Shown: piece by piece, positions 9,173 through 17,985 of the stretch
Layout of the letters: every line of letters begins with the position of its first letter
Position numbering within the stretch: position 1 is the stretch's first letter
DNA from: Nannocystis sp. RBIL2
GTDB lineage: Bacteria > Myxococcota_A > Polyangia > Nannocystales > Nannocystaceae
Length of the DNA: 64,000 nucleotides
Assembly (NCBI RefSeq): GCF_026626745.1
Contig: NZ_JAPNJW010000001.1
Location: 310,001-374,000, forward strand
Direction: 5' to 3'
Made by a program: the position numbers and the translations under genes
The notes under the pieces: generated by a model
What the model was told of the DNA's origin: nothing
The model's input: the letters and a program-made list of their open reading frames with translations, nothing else
Databases searched by the model: none

Positions 9173-10792
9173 TTGCGCGTGCCGATCGACGCCCTCGCCC
9201 TCCCGCTGCTGGTCGTCACCGCGATCGGCCTGTTCGGCTACGCCCTCTACTTACGGCGGCTGGGCCTGCCTGACGCGCGCACCGGCTGGGCCATCGTCGC
9301 CTTCATCGTCCTCGCCGCCGCGCTCGCCTGGTGGCTCGCGCCGAGCAGCCCCGGCTTCGTCGCCTTCGGCCTCTACCTCCTCCTCGTCATCGCCCCCGTC
9401 TCGCTGCAGACCCGGCTGCACCGGGCCATCGGCGCCGGCGACGAAGAACGGGCGCGGCGGCTCGCCTGGCTGCTCGCGCGGATTCACCCCACCCGGGCCG
9501 TGCGCGACGAGCTCGGCGCCTTGCCGATCATCCTCGCCTTGCGGGCCGGCGACGATGTCCCGCCCGCCGAGCTCGATCGCGTCTCGCACGGCCTGCCGCA
9601 GGTGCGGCGCGCCTTCGACATCGTCCTCCTCCACAACCGCCGCGACGTCGACGCGGTGCGGGCTGCCTTCGCCGATCCCGAGGAGCGGGCCGGCCTGTTC
9701 GCCCAGGGTCTCGGCTCGATCTACGTCCAGGCAGTCGCCTGCACCGACCCTGACGGCGACGCTCTGGCCGAGGCCCTCGCGCGGGCCCTCGCCGGCGATC
9801 CCACCTTCCAACAGCCCGAGCGGGTCGCGCGTCTCATCATCCAGGCCCACGCCCTCGCCGGCGACGTCGCGCGCACCAGCGCCCTCGCCGACGGCCTCGG
9901 CATGTACCTCGCGCGCGGCGATCGCGAGCTGTGCATCGCCCTCGCCGAGTGGTGCGCCGGTCGCCCCGACGCCGCGCGTCGCACCCTCGCGCGCGCGCTC
10001 GAGCAGCACGGCGACCACCGGATCGCCCGCTCCACGCTCCTCTCGCTCGACGCCATGATCGCCCGGCGACCGCCGCGGCCCTCCACCAGTCACACCCGCG
10101 CCCTCGACCATCGCCTGGCTGCCCTGCGCCGCGGCGCCCCGGCCCTGCGCGCCGTCTCCACCTTCCTCGGTCGCCACGCAGTGCGGCCGCGCCTCACCTG
10201 GGCCTGGATGGCCGTCCTCGTCGGCTTTTACGCCATCTTCGCCACCGCCGGCGACCCTTACGACCCCGAGCACGCCTACGCCTGGGGCGCCCTGTTCACC
10301 GCCGACTTCGGCCCGTCCGAGGCGTGGCGGCTGGGCACGCTCACCCTCCTGCACGTCGGCAGCCTGCACCTCATCCTCAACGTCCTGATGCTGTGGCGCT
10401 TCGGCACCTTCGTCGAGGTGCTCTACGGTCGGGCCCGCCTGGCCGCCATCTACGTCCTCAGCGCCGCGCTCAGCGGCCTCGCAGTCGCCTTCCTGCGCGA
10501 CCCGGCCAGCCCCTTGCTCCTGATCGGCGCCTCCGGGGCGATCATGGCGCTGGGCGGGGCCGTGATCGCCGCCCTGCTGCTGCGCCGCGACCTCCGGAGC
10601 ACCCCGATCGGCCGCGCCGAGCTGGTCGCCCTCGTCATCCTGTTCGGCCTCCAGGTCGTGTTCGACAGCGTCACCCCCCAGGTCAGCGGCACCGCCCACC
10701 TCGCCGGGATCGTCGCCGGCGCGGTCCTCGGGGCCCTGTTCCTGCCGCGGCGCTCGCGTGAATTTTCGGACATGCTCGAACAGACAGGGTGA
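9173..10792 (+). CDS. Rhomboid-family intramembrane serine protease with long N-terminal region
   Basis: A 539-residue protein. Residues 1-80 form two to three membrane helices. Residues ~80-330 are a soluble, helix-rich Ala/Arg/Asp region that looks like TPR-type pairs. The C-terminal ~200 residues are a rhomboid domain with the L1 and TM2 signature LHVGSLHLILNVLMLWRFG, the catalytic GASGAIMALGG (GxSG) and the partner His in GTAHLAGIVAGAVLG. It should cleave membrane proteins within the bilayer. The start is TTG at 9173 or GTG at 9179; there is no ATG nearby. The last residues (EFSDMLEQTG) are encoded by a copy of the dispersed repeat, so the original stop was probably different. Confidence 0.82.
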   Translation: MRVPIDALALPLLVVTAIGLFGYALYLRRLGLPDARTGWAIVAFIVLAAALAWWLAPSSPGFVAFGLYLLLVIAPVSLQTRLHRAIGAGDEERARRLAWLLARIHPTRAVRDELGALPIILALRAGDDVPPAELDRVSHGLPQVRRAFDIVLLHNRRDVDAVRAAFADPEERAGLFAQGLGSIYVQAVACTDPDGDALAEALARALAGDPTFQQPERVARLIIQAHALAGDVARTSALADGLGMYLARGDRELCIALAEWCAGRPDAARRTLARALEQHGDHRIARSTLLSLDAMIARRPPRPSTSHTRALDHRLAALRRGAPALRAVSTFLGRHAVRPRLTWAWMAVLVGFYAIFATAGDPYDPEHAYAWGALFTADFGPSEAWRLGTLTLLHVGSLHLILNVLMLWRFGTFVEVLYGRARLAAIYVLSAALSGLAVAFLRDPASPLLLIGASGAIMALGGAVIAALLLRRDLRSTPIGRAELVALVILFGLQVVFDSVTPQVSGTAHLAGIVAGAVLGALFLPRRSREFSDMLEQTG

Positions 10793-10827
10793 TTCAAACA
10801 TGTCCTTCGCTACATGTCCCTGAAGCC
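10764..10827. repeat. Dispersed CATGTCC repeat cluster at the rhomboid 3' end
   Basis: Three related units in a row (TTCGGACATGCTCGAA, AACATGTCCTTCG, TACATGTCCCTGAAG). The first is inside the rhomboid reading frame and the others follow its stop. Direct and inverted arms could fold into a hairpin. Confidence 0.7.
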
Positions 10828-10966
10828 ACTTGACATCACGCGCGCGATCGCGCGCCGGCTCCGGCCGAGCGCGTGACTTCGACCGCGTGAGCTTGGCCGT
10901 ACCCGTGCGAGCCCTGGGGGACGCACGAGCGCCGCCCGCCCCGCATCGGGTAAGCTGCCGCCGTTT

Positions 10967-13426
10967 ATGGCCACCGAAGCGGTCACGGACAGCGGACCCG
11001 GCTCGAGCGAGCCGGACGCGAACGCCCTCCGCTTCGGCCGCTACGTCGTCCTCAGCCGCCTGGGCGAGGGCGCGATGGGCGTCGTCTACAGCGCCTACGA
11101 CGAGATCCTCGACCGCCGCGTCGCCGTCAAGCTGGTGCGGCGGCGGCTCAGCGGCGACGTCCCCGGCCGCGCCCGCCTGCTGCGCGAGGCCCAGACGCTG
11201 GCCCAGCTGTCGCACCCCAACGTCATCCAGATCTACGACGTCGGCGAGTGGCAGAGCCAGATCTTCATCGCCCTCGAGTTCGTGCACGGCCGCACCCTCA
11301 CCGCCTGGCTCGAAGAACAGCCGCGCTCGTGGTCCGAGATCGTCGAGATGTTCGTGCAGGCCGGGCGCGGCCTTGCCGCGGCTCACGGCGCCGGCATCAT
11401 CCACCGCGACGTCAAGCCCGACAACTTCATGATCGGCAACGACGGGCGCGTCCGCGTCATGGACTTCGGCCTCGCCTTGCCGGTCGGCCTCGGCGGCGAC
11501 GCCGAGACCGGCCCCGCGCTGTCGCAGTCGGGCCGATCGCTGCTGCGCATGACCGCCGCCGGCTCGCTGATCGGCACCCCGGCCTACATGGCGCCCGAGC
11601 AGTTCCTGCGCGAGCCGACCGACGCGCGCACCGATCAGTTCGGCTTCTGCACCGCCCTGTTCGAGTCGCTGTACGGCTACCGCCCGTTCCCCGGCAGCAC
11701 GATCGAGGAGGTCAGCCGCAACGTCCTGCTCGGCGAGCGCGCCCCGATCCCCGCGCGCACCCCGGTGCCGCCGCCGATCCAGCGCGCCGTGCTGCGCGGC
11801 CTCGAGAGCGATCCGAACCTCCGCTTCCCGACCATGCAGGACCTCCTGGCCGAGCTGGCGCCGACGCCCGAGCGCGGCCGCAAGCGCCTGCGCTGGGCCC
11901 TCGCCCTCGCCGGCCTCGCCACTGCCTCGTTCGCCTTCGTCCAGGCCGGCACCGGCGGCGCCTGCCGCGACGCCGCCGAGCACCTCGTCGGCGTGTGGGA
12001 CGAGGCCCGCAGCGCCACCGTCGAGCGGGCCATGCTGGCCACCGGCCTCGACTTCGCCGCCGACACCGTCGCGCGCACCCGCCAGGCCCTCGACGCCCAC
12101 GCCGACGAGTGGACCGACATGCACGTGCGCACCTGCGAGGCTCACCGCGCCGGCGAGCGCTCGAGCGCCGCGCTCGACCTGCAGATGCACTGCCTGCAGC
12201 GCCGGCGGGCCGAGCTCGACGCTCTCGTCGACGTCCTCGCGGAAGGCGACCGCGGCACCGTGATGAACGCCGCCCAGGCGGTCGCCGGGCTGCACTCGGT
12301 CGCCTCGTGCGGCGACCCGGCCGCCTTGATGGACGAGCAGCGACGCCTCGGCCTGCCGAGCGACCCGGCCGTGGCCGCCCGCGTGCAGCTGTTGCAGCGC
12401 GACCTGGCCCAGGTCGAGGCGCTGTTCCTCGCCGGCCAGCTCGACCGCGCAGTCGCCCTCGTCCAGCGCACCATCCAGGCCGCCGAGGCCACCGGCTACG
12501 CCCCCACCCTCGCCGAGGCGCTGTTCTGGCACGGACGGATCCACACCGAGACCGGCGAGCTCGAGCAGGCCGCCAGCTCGCTGTGGGACGCCTACCTCAC
12601 CAGCATCCGCGCCGGCCACGACGCAGTCGAGCTGCGCGCCCTCGTCACCGACGTCCACGTGCAGGGCTACGGCCTCAACGACTACCCCGCCGCCGAGCGA
12701 GCCGCCGCGATCGCCCGGGCCTTGATCGCTCGCCGCCCGCCCGAGGTCGGCGTCGAGGCCGAACTGCTCAACAACCTCGCCAACTCGCGCTCCGCCGAGG
12801 GCCGTCTGATCGAGGCCGAGCGCCTGTATCGCCGCGGCATCGAGCTGCGCCAGCGCACCGAGCCCGACAACCTGCTGCCGCTCGGCATCACCCAGATCGG
12901 CCTCGGCGAGGCCCTGCGCCTCAGCGGCCGCGTCGAGGAGGCCGCCGAGGTCCTGCACGAGGCCCGCGTCACCCTCGACCGCCACCTCGGCGCGCGTCAC
13001 CCCTTCACGTGTATCGCCCGCGCCAACTTCGGGCTCGCGCGACTCGAGCTCGGCCACCTCGACGAGGCTGCCAGGCTGATCGAGCCCTCGCTGCCGCAGA
13101 TCATCGCCGCCTTCGGCACCGACCGCCTCGACTTCGCCGAGTACTTCGCCGCCACCGGCGTGCTGCACCTCGGCCGCGGCGCGATCACCCGCGCCTTCGC
13201 CGACCTCGAGCGCGCCCACGAGCTCGCCGAGCGCTCGCAGCAGCCCATCATCCGCGCCGTCACCCACTTCGCCCTCGCCCGCGCCCTGTGGGACCACGAC
13301 CCGAGCCAGCGCGAGCGCGCCCTGGCCCTCGCCCGCCAGGCCGAGCGCGACGCCACCACCATGCGCAACGCCCGACGCCAGCGCGAGATCGCCGCCTGGC
13401 TGTCCACCCACGGCACCGAGGCGTAG
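10967..13426 (+). CDS. Membrane Ser/Thr protein kinase with C-terminal TPR region
   Basis: An 819-residue Hanks-type kinase. Residues ~22-295 hold the catalytic domain: glycine loop LGEGAMGVVYSAYD, VAVKLV lysine, HRDVKPDNFMI catalytic loop, MDFGLA, and GTPAYMAPEQ at the end of the activation segment. One membrane helix follows at about residues 305-325 (WALALAGLATASFAFVQAG). The remaining ~490 residues lie outside the membrane and are helical repeats with TPR spacing (for example LLNNLANSRSAEGRLIEAERLYRRG). The architecture matches the abundant myxobacterial kinases thought to sense periplasmic or protein-protein signals. It is transcribed alone; repeats flank it on both sides. Substrates are unknown. 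Confidence 0.93.
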   Translation: MATEAVTDSGPGSSEPDANALRFGRYVVLSRLGEGAMGVVYSAYDEILDRRVAVKLVRRRLSGDVPGRARLLREAQTLAQLSHPNVIQIYDVGEWQSQIFIALEFVHGRTLTAWLEEQPRSWSEIVEMFVQAGRGLAAAHGAGIIHRDVKPDNFMIGNDGRVRVMDFGLALPVGLGGDAETGPALSQSGRSLLRMTAAGSLIGTPAYMAPEQFLREPTDARTDQFGFCTALFESLYGYRPFPGSTIEEVSRNVLLGERAPIPARTPVPPPIQRAVLRGLESDPNLRFPTMQDLLAELAPTPERGRKRLRWALALAGLATASFAFVQAGTGGACRDAAEHLVGVWDEARSATVERAMLATGLDFAADTVARTRQALDAHADEWTDMHVRTCEAHRAGERSSAALDLQMHCLQRRRAELDALVDVLAEGDRGTVMNAAQAVAGLHSVASCGDPAALMDEQRRLGLPSDPAVAARVQLLQRDLAQVEALFLAGQLDRAVALVQRTIQAAEATGYAPTLAEALFWHGRIHTETGELEQAASSLWDAYLTSIRAGHDAVELRALVTDVHVQGYGLNDYPAAERAAAIARALIARRPPEVGVEAELLNNLANSRSAEGRLIEAERLYRRGIELRQRTEPDNLLPLGITQIGLGEALRLSGRVEEAAEVLHEARVTLDRHLGARHPFTCIARANFGLARLELGHLDEAARLIEPSLPQIIAAFGTDRLDFAEYFAATGVLHLGRGAITRAFADLERAHELAERSQQPIIRAVTHFALARALWDHDPSQRERALALARQAERDATTMRNARRQREIAAWLSTHGTEA

Positions 13427-13436
13427 CCCGGCGCGC

Positions 13437-13505
13437 TGAAGGACATGTCCTTCGCGTCATGGTCTATAGGACATGCTCATAAAGACATCGTCTTGCGACG
13501 ATGTC
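13437..13505. terminator. Repeat cluster with two palindromes at a convergent junction
   Basis: It contains the perfect 16-base palindrome GAAGGACATGTCCTTC at 13438-13453, a partial unit (ATAGGACATGCTC), and a second perfect hairpin GACATCGTC-TTGC-GACGATGTC at 13484-13505. It occupies nearly all the space between the kinase stop and the stop of the convergent lipoprotein gene. Hairpin strength and position suit a bidirectional terminator; the repeat identity is directly visible. Confidence 0.6.
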
Positions 13506-13522
13506 TCAGCCCCGCGAGCCGC

Positions 13523-14947
13523 TCAGCGCGGCAGCAGCCCGGCGTCACGGCTCGCCAGCGCGAACGCGCGTCGGACCTGCGCCTCGCCGGCCTCGCGGGC
13601 CGCGGCGCGGGTGCGCAGGCCCGCCAGGCTGTCGTCGTCGAGGCGGTCGAGCACCGCCCTCGCCAGCTGCGCCGCCAGCCCGTTCTGCGCCCTTCGCAGC
13701 AGCTCGCGGCACGCGTCGGGCCGGTCGCGCAGCGCCAGCACCGCGCGCCACAGCCCGCGCTGGCGGGTCGTGCCCTGGCTGCCGTCGGCCTCCTCGCACA
13801 GCGCCTCCGCTGCGGAGGCCACCGAGCCCGCGTCGCTCCAGCTCCACGGCGCGCGCACCGGCCACTCGCGCGTCCCCTGCTCCGGCGGCGGCGGCTCGAG
13901 CTTGCGCGTCTCGCCGATCCTGCGCTCGAGCAGCGCCCGGAATTCGCCGAGGTCGCGCTGCGTCAGCATCGCCTGCAGCGACTCGATCACCGGCGCCATC
14001 CCGAACGGCGCCGGCTGCTCGCCGGCGAGGAACAGCGCCCGCTGCAGCGCCAGCTCGACGAACCCGTGATCGACCAGGCGATCGAGCTCGTTCGGCAGCG
14101 GCAGCAGGGACTCAGGCGTCTGCGCCACGCCGCGCGACTTCAGGCGGTCGGCCACCCCGCTGCCCTGCAGGTAGCGGCGAGCCCGCTGGCGCTCGACCGC
14201 CAAGAGCCCGTCGTCGCCGGCGTGAGCGGTGCGCTCGACCGCCAGCATCACCCGCATCAGCTCGTCCTCGGTGGCCGCGAACAGCGGCTCGAGCCCGGCC
14301 ACGCGCCGCTGCCAGTACGTCTGGCAGAACCCGCGGCCGAAGTGCAGGAAGCGGCCGGCCAGCAGGCGCCCGAACGGCGGCAGCGGCTGGTCCGGCGGCA
14401 GGCCGAGCTGCGCCAGCGCCTCGCGGTGGACCCGGGCCAGCAGCGCCGCCGCGCGGGTCCGCTGCTCGTGCGTCAGCCCGCTCGCGGTCTGGGCCCCGAT
14501 CGCCCGCAGCACCCCGCCGAGCACCGCCTCGTCGATCGGGCTCACCACCGCAGTCACCGGATCGGGCGCCTCCGCCGGGTTCAGCGAGCCCGTCGCCGGG
14601 CGATCGATCGCCGCCAGCCGGGCCAGGGCCGCCAGATCGGGCGCCGCCGCCAGCTTGGGCGCCAGCGCGGCCGCCTCGGCCGGGCTGCCCGCCTGCAGCA
14701 GCGCGGCGCGCAGGGCCGCCGGACTCGCCTGCACTTCGGGACATGTCCAGACGAGCAGCACCGCGTCCTCGCCCGAGCCCGCCGCGGCGGCCGCCGCCAG
14801 CCCGGCGCAGTCGCCCTCGGCGCGGGCCGGCGTCGGCTCCCCGCCCGCGCTCGGCGCCCCCGAGCCCAGATCGGCCTTCACCCCCGGCAGCACCTCGACC
14901 GCCGGCGATCCGCAGCCGAGCGCCAGCGCGACTGACCCGAAGGACAT
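13523..14947 (-). CDS. Predicted lipoprotein of unknown function
   Basis: A 474-residue exported protein. From the ATG at 14945-14947 the N-terminus MSFGSVALALGCGSPAVEV is a very short signal with a lipobox-like LALGC, followed by a long, helix-rich Ala/Leu/Arg/Glu body without a known motif. The start codon and its surroundings (GAAGGACATG) belong to a copy of the dispersed repeat, so the present signal peptide may have been remodelled by it. In-frame sequence continues upstream and could encode a longer leader. I do not recognise the family. Confidence 0.65.
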   Translation of the reverse strand: MSFGSVALALGCGSPAVEVLPGVKADLGSGAPSAGGEPTPARAEGDCAGLAAAAAAGSGEDAVLLVWTCPEVQASPAALRAALLQAGSPAEAAALAPKLAAAPDLAALARLAAIDRPATGSLNPAEAPDPVTAVVSPIDEAVLGGVLRAIGAQTASGLTHEQRTRAAALLARVHREALAQLGLPPDQPLPPFGRLLAGRFLHFGRGFCQTYWQRRVAGLEPLFAATEDELMRVMLAVERTAHAGDDGLLAVERQRARRYLQGSGVADRLKSRGVAQTPESLLPLPNELDRLVDHGFVELALQRALFLAGEQPAPFGMAPVIESLQAMLTQRDLGEFRALLERRIGETRKLEPPPPEQGTREWPVRAPWSWSDAGSVASAAEALCEEADGSQGTTRQRGLWRAVLALRDRPDACRELLRRAQNGLAAQLARAVLDRLDDDSLAGLRTRAAAREAGEAQVRRAFALASRDAGLLPR

Positions 14948-15053
14948 GCCCCTTCGCACCTGCCCTAAAAGCCAGCGCACGCCCCGCGAGCGCGCGAGCG
15001 GCTCCGCCGAGGCTGTCCCCAAGAACATGCGCGATCGGACCTGTCGCATCGGT
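14935..15053. repeat. Dispersed repeat units upstream of the 13523-14947 lipoprotein gene
   Basis: Two groups of units: GAAGGACATGCCCCTTCG with an ACCTGCCC partner at 14939-14965, and CTGTCCCCAAGAACATG with GATCGGACCTGTCG at 15013-15045. The first provides the start codon of the lipoprotein gene. They fill most of the gap to the PilZ gene. Confidence 0.6.
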
Positions 15054-15054
15054 C

Positions 15055-15678
15055 TCACTGGTCCACCAGGCGGCGGATGACCTCGCGGATGCGAGTCAGC
15101 CCGCCGGAGTTGCGGCGCATGAATTCGACGCCGACGCCCCCCTCGGGGTGCCGGGTGTTGCGCACGACCGAGGTCAGCTCGAGCGGTCGGGCTCCGCCCG
15201 GGGTCGTGATCTCGATGATGATCTCCTCGCCGAGCGTGAGCCCCGCGTCGGTCAGGAGCAGCGCGCCCGCCTCGGAGATCTCCGAGATCGTCGCCGGCAA
15301 GAGGTCACTCGCGTCGCTGCGGCGCCACCGGATCTCGACCAGGACCGGCTGGCGCAGGTGGCGGCGCCGCGGCGCCATCGTCGCTCTCCCGAGGGCGACC
15401 TCGCGGAGATACTGCAACTTGCGCCACTCGCTCCCGGCGCAGCGGAGCACCCCCCCGGCGCGGACGCGCAGGCGCGGGCGGGCCATGTGCCATTTCTTGC
15501 CGATCGCGCGGATCAGCATCTTCCCGTTCATTCCGGTGAAGAACACCTCCGCGAGCACCTCTTCGCCGGGCTCGAAGCGCTCGGTCGTGAAGACCTGAAG
15601 CGCCTGTTCGTCCCCGGCCGCGCGCAGCGCCGCCGCGAAGGCCTCTCCGGACGCGTAATGGCAGCGGATCCGTCGCAC
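15055..15678 (-). CDS. PilZ-domain protein
   Basis: About 207 residues. The second half is PilZ-like: the basic cluster PRRRHLRQPVLVEI corresponds to the RxxxR motif region, and ISEISEAGALLLTD matches the (D/N)xSxxG region, the two halves of the c-di-GMP site. The key positions are imperfect (E-I-S-E-A-G), so binding is likely but not certain. The N-terminal half (VFTTERFEPGEEVLAEVFF) resembles a second beta-barrel of the YcgR-N or PilZ type. I chose the GTG at 15676-15678; starting at 15774 would overlap the divergent glycosyltransferase gene. Myxobacterial PilZ proteins often tune motility or exopolysaccharide. Confidence 0.75.
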   Translation of the reverse strand: MRRIRCHYASGEAFAAALRAAGDEQALQVFTTERFEPGEEVLAEVFFTGMNGKMLIRAIGKKWHMARPRLRVRAGGVLRCAGSEWRKLQYLREVALGRATMAPRRRHLRQPVLVEIRWRRSDASDLLPATISEISEAGALLLTDAGLTLGEEIIIEITTPGGARPLELTSVVRNTRHPEGGVGVEFMRRNSGGLTRIREVIRRLVDQ

Positions 15679-15772
15679 CGTGGCAACCTCGGGCGGGCGA
15701 CACCATAGCAGTCCGGCGCGCGGCCTCGCAACCCTGCGCCGGCGCGAGGTACTCTGCGCCGGCTGCCCTGCC

Positions 15773-16510
15773 ATGAGCGTCGCCGACAGCCGCCCACGCC
15801 CGCTCGTCTTGCTCCCGACCTACAACGAGCGGGACAACGTCGAGCCGATCACCGCGGCGATCCTCGCCGCGCTGCCCGACGCGCGCGTGCTCATCATCGA
15901 CGACGGCAGCCCCGACGGCACCGGTGAGCTCGCCGACGGACTCGCCGCCGCCGACGCCCGCGTCCACGTCCTCCACCGCGCCGCGAAGGAGGGCCTCGGT
16001 CGCGCGTACCTCGCGGGCATCGACTGGGCCCTGCGGCACCCGCACGACTTCACCCACATCATCACCATGGACGCCGACTTCTCGCACGACCCGGCCTACC
16101 TCCCGGGTCTGCTCGCCGCCGTCGGCGAGGGCGGCGCCGACTTTGCGGTCGGCTCGCGCTACGTGAGCGGCGGCGGCACCCGCGGATGGAGCCTCGGGCG
16201 GCGCCTGCTGTCGCGCGGCGGCGGCCTCTACGCCCGCACGATCCTCGGCCTCGGCCTGCGCGACCCCACCGCCGGCTTCGTCTGCTATGGCCGCGCCGCC
16301 CTCGCCGCCCTCGATCGCGCCGCCGTGGCCGCCAGCGGCTACGGCTTCCAGATCGAGATGAAGTACCGCCTCGTGCGCGCCGGCAGGCGCGCGCAGGAGC
16401 TGCCGATCGTGTTCCCCGACCGCGAGCGCGGCGCGTCGAAGATGACGCCCGCGATCGCCCTCGAGGCCGTCGGCCTGTGCCTCCGCCTCCGCTTTCTCGG
16501 CCGGTCCTGA
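15773..16510 (+). CDS. Polyprenol-phosphate mannosyltransferase (GT2, DPM1-like)
   Basis: A 245-residue GT-A glycosyltransferase without membrane helices. It has the family order LLPTYNERDNV, IIDDGSPDGTGE, GLGRAYLAGI, TMDADFSHDP (the metal-binding DxD region) and VGSRYVSGGG, ending with DRERGASKM. These match soluble dolichol- or polyprenol-phosphate mannose synthases, which move mannose from GDP-mannose to a lipid carrier on the cytoplasmic face. The start ATG at 15773 gives the expected N-terminus. A repeat cluster follows its stop and runs into the aminotransferase start. Confidence 0.88.
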   Translation: MSVADSRPRPLVLLPTYNERDNVEPITAAILAALPDARVLIIDDGSPDGTGELADGLAAADARVHVLHRAAKEGLGRAYLAGIDWALRHPHDFTHIITMDADFSHDPAYLPGLLAAVGEGGADFAVGSRYVSGGGTRGWSLGRRLLSRGGGLYARTILGLGLRDPTAGFVCYGRAALAALDRAAVAASGYGFQIEMKYRLVRAGRRAQELPIVFPDRERGASKMTPAIALEAVGLCLRLRFLGRS

Positions 16511-16582
16511 AGGACATGCCCGTTTCACCCTGTCTCATCCACCCTGTCCCATCCGACATGTTCTGAGCCTTATGTCCGCATC
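16504..16582. repeat. Dispersed repeat cluster between the glycosyltransferase and aminotransferase genes
   Basis: At least five degenerate units occur head to tail (CTGAAGGACATGCCCG, ACCCTGTCTCATCC, ACCCTGTCCCATCC, GACATGTTCTGAG, TTATGTCCGCAT). The last contains the ATG start of the aminotransferase gene. There is no separate gene in this gap. Confidence 0.65.
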
Positions 16583-17441
16583 CCGCGTCTACTTGTCCAC
16601 CATCGGCCGCTCCCTCGACCCCGCCGAGGCGGCCGTGCCCGTGCTCGACCGCGGGTTCTTGTTCGGCGACGCCGTGTTCGAGACCCTGCGGACCGCCGCC
16701 GGCCGGCCGGTCGCGTGGGGCGCCCACACGGCCCGCCTGCGCCGCAGCGCCGCCGGCATCGGCCTCGACCTCCCGTGGTCCGACGACGAGCTGCGCGCGT
16801 TCGTCGACCTCACCCACGGCGACACCGGCAACGCCGACAGCCTCGTGCGGATCGTCGTCACCCGCGGCGTCGCCCCGCTGATGCTCGACCCGCGCCGGGC
16901 GCTCACGCCCACGCTGGCGGTGCTGGCGATCCCGCTCGAGCTGCCCGACGAGGCCGGCTACGTCCGCGGCCTGCGGGCCCGGATCGTCGACGTCACGCGC
17001 GCCCCGGCCAGCGCCCTCGACCCGGCGTTCAAGACCTCCAACTACCTGCCGAACATCCAGGGGCTGCGCCAGGCGCTGGCCGCCGGCGACGACGAGGCGG
17101 TCCTGATCAACCCCGCCGGCCTCGTCGCCGAGGGCGCCACCAGCAACGTGTTCGCGGTCATCGGCGGCGTCCTGTTCACCCCGCCGATCTCGGACGGCAT
17201 CCTGCCCGGCATCACCCGCGCCGCAGTGCTCGAGCTCGCCGGCGCCCTGGGGATCCCCGCCCAGGAGTCGTCGCTCCACCCGTTCGACCTGCGCGCCGCC
17301 GAAGAGGTGTTCCTGACCTCCTCCGTACGCGGCCCGATCGCAGTCACCACCCTCGACGGCCACCGGGTCGCCGACGGCGCCGAAGGCCCGCTGACGAACA
17401 AGCTGCGCAACGCCTACCAGGCCGCCCTGCCCGGCCTCTGA
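16572..17441 (+). CDS. Class IV PLP-dependent aminotransferase (branched-chain/D-amino-acid type)
   Basis: A 289-residue fold-type IV PLP enzyme. The N-terminus carries VPVLDRGFLFGDAVFETLR. The PLP lysine is in AFKTSNYLPNIQ. The phosphate-binding end shows GATSNVFAVIGG and LTSSVRGPIAVT, and the mid-motif DGILPGITR is clear. The KTSNYLPN motif fits branched-chain or D-alanine aminotransferases better than aminodeoxychorismate lyases, but substrate cannot be settled by sequence alone. Length is normal for the family. The start codon lies inside a dispersed repeat unit (TTATGTCCGC), as with other genes here. Confidence 0.85.
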   Translation: MSASRVYLSTIGRSLDPAEAAVPVLDRGFLFGDAVFETLRTAAGRPVAWGAHTARLRRSAAGIGLDLPWSDDELRAFVDLTHGDTGNADSLVRIVVTRGVAPLMLDPRRALTPTLAVLAIPLELPDEAGYVRGLRARIVDVTRAPASALDPAFKTSNYLPNIQGLRQALAAGDDEAVLINPAGLVAEGATSNVFAVIGGVLFTPPISDGILPGITRAAVLELAGALGIPAQESSLHPFDLRAAEEVFLTSSVRGPIAVTTLDGHRVADGAEGPLTNKLRNAYQAALPGL

Positions 17442-17454
17442 GCCGCCGCGGCGC

Positions 17455-17640
17455 TACCTGTCCCCGGGGACATCTTCCCCGGGGCGCATTCCTGACGAGC
17501 CTGTCCCTCGGGACATCTCCTCTCTCACCGACGAGTGCCTCGGCGCTCGATCGCCCGAGCATGGCCTTTCGGCCATGTCTCTACGGCCATTACTCTTCGG
17601 GCATGTCCGTTTCGACCTGTCCCGTGCAGCGGTCGCGGGC
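17455..17640. repeat. Repeat cluster with two palindromes at a convergent junction
   Basis: It holds the perfect palindrome TGTCCCCGGGGACA at 17459-17472, the near-palindrome TGTCCCTCGGGACA at 17502-17515, and units GCATGGCCTTTCGGCCATG, ACTCTTCGGGCATG and TCGACCTGTCCCG up to about 17630. It runs from just after the aminotransferase stop into the 3' coding end of the convergent small lipoprotein gene. Both palindromes could act as terminators. Confidence 0.65.
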
Positions 17641-17976
17641 GATCATCCTCGGCTTCGCCGCGGGCGTCGCAGTGATCCGGGTCGTCGACCCGCGGCGGGT
17701 CCGCAGCCAGCGGGAGTCGGTCGCCCCGGTGCGGCCGTCCTCGGCGGTCACGCGGAGCGGGCCGCCGCGCCGGCGGGGTGACGCCGCGCACTCCCCGGGC
17801 ACCAGGGCAGTGCCGCCGGCGCGGACCACCAGGGCCCGGTCGGGCTCGGCGCGCACGCAGATCCGCGGCGGATCGGCCGGGCGGCAGGCCCGCGCCTCGG
17901 TCCGTTCCCAGCCGGACCGGGCCGCGCACCCCAGCGTGAGGAGCGCCGCCGCCCACGCCAGCGCGCTGTGGCACAC
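17590..17976 (-). CDS. Small predicted lipoprotein
   Basis: A 128-residue frame from a GTG at 17974-17976. The N-terminus VCHSALAWAAALLTLGCAARSG reads as a signal peptide with lipobox LTLGC. The mature part has three Cys and the beta-like stretch RALVVRAGGTALVPGECAASP. The last ~12 residues (CTGQVETDMPEE) come from a dispersed repeat, so the 3' end has been rewritten. It overlaps the divergent DciA-like start region by a few bases. Codon use fits a gene, but the shortness and unknown family leave doubt. Confidence 0.45.
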   Translation of the reverse strand: MCHSALAWAAALLTLGCAARSGWERTEARACRPADPPRICVRAEPDRALVVRAGGTALVPGECAASPRRRGGPLRVTAEDGRTGATDSRWLRTRRGSTTRITATPAAKPRMIARDRCTGQVETDMPEE

Positions 17977-17985
17977 TCGACGGCG

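Noticed and set aside
9251..13411. Very long open frame (1386 codons) on the minus strand across the rhomboid and kinase genes
   Set aside because: It is a shadow of high-GC coding on the + strand: low-complexity Ala/Gly/Val/Asp translation without motifs, opposite two well-supported genes. The same holds for other long antisense frames, such as those opposite hemH, the CPA2 antiporter and smc.
13441..13450. GGACATGTCC matches the decamer half-site of animal p53 (RRRCWWGYYY)
   Set aside because: It is a coincidence of a symmetric decamer; p53 does not occur in bacteria. The motif is better explained by the repeat family.
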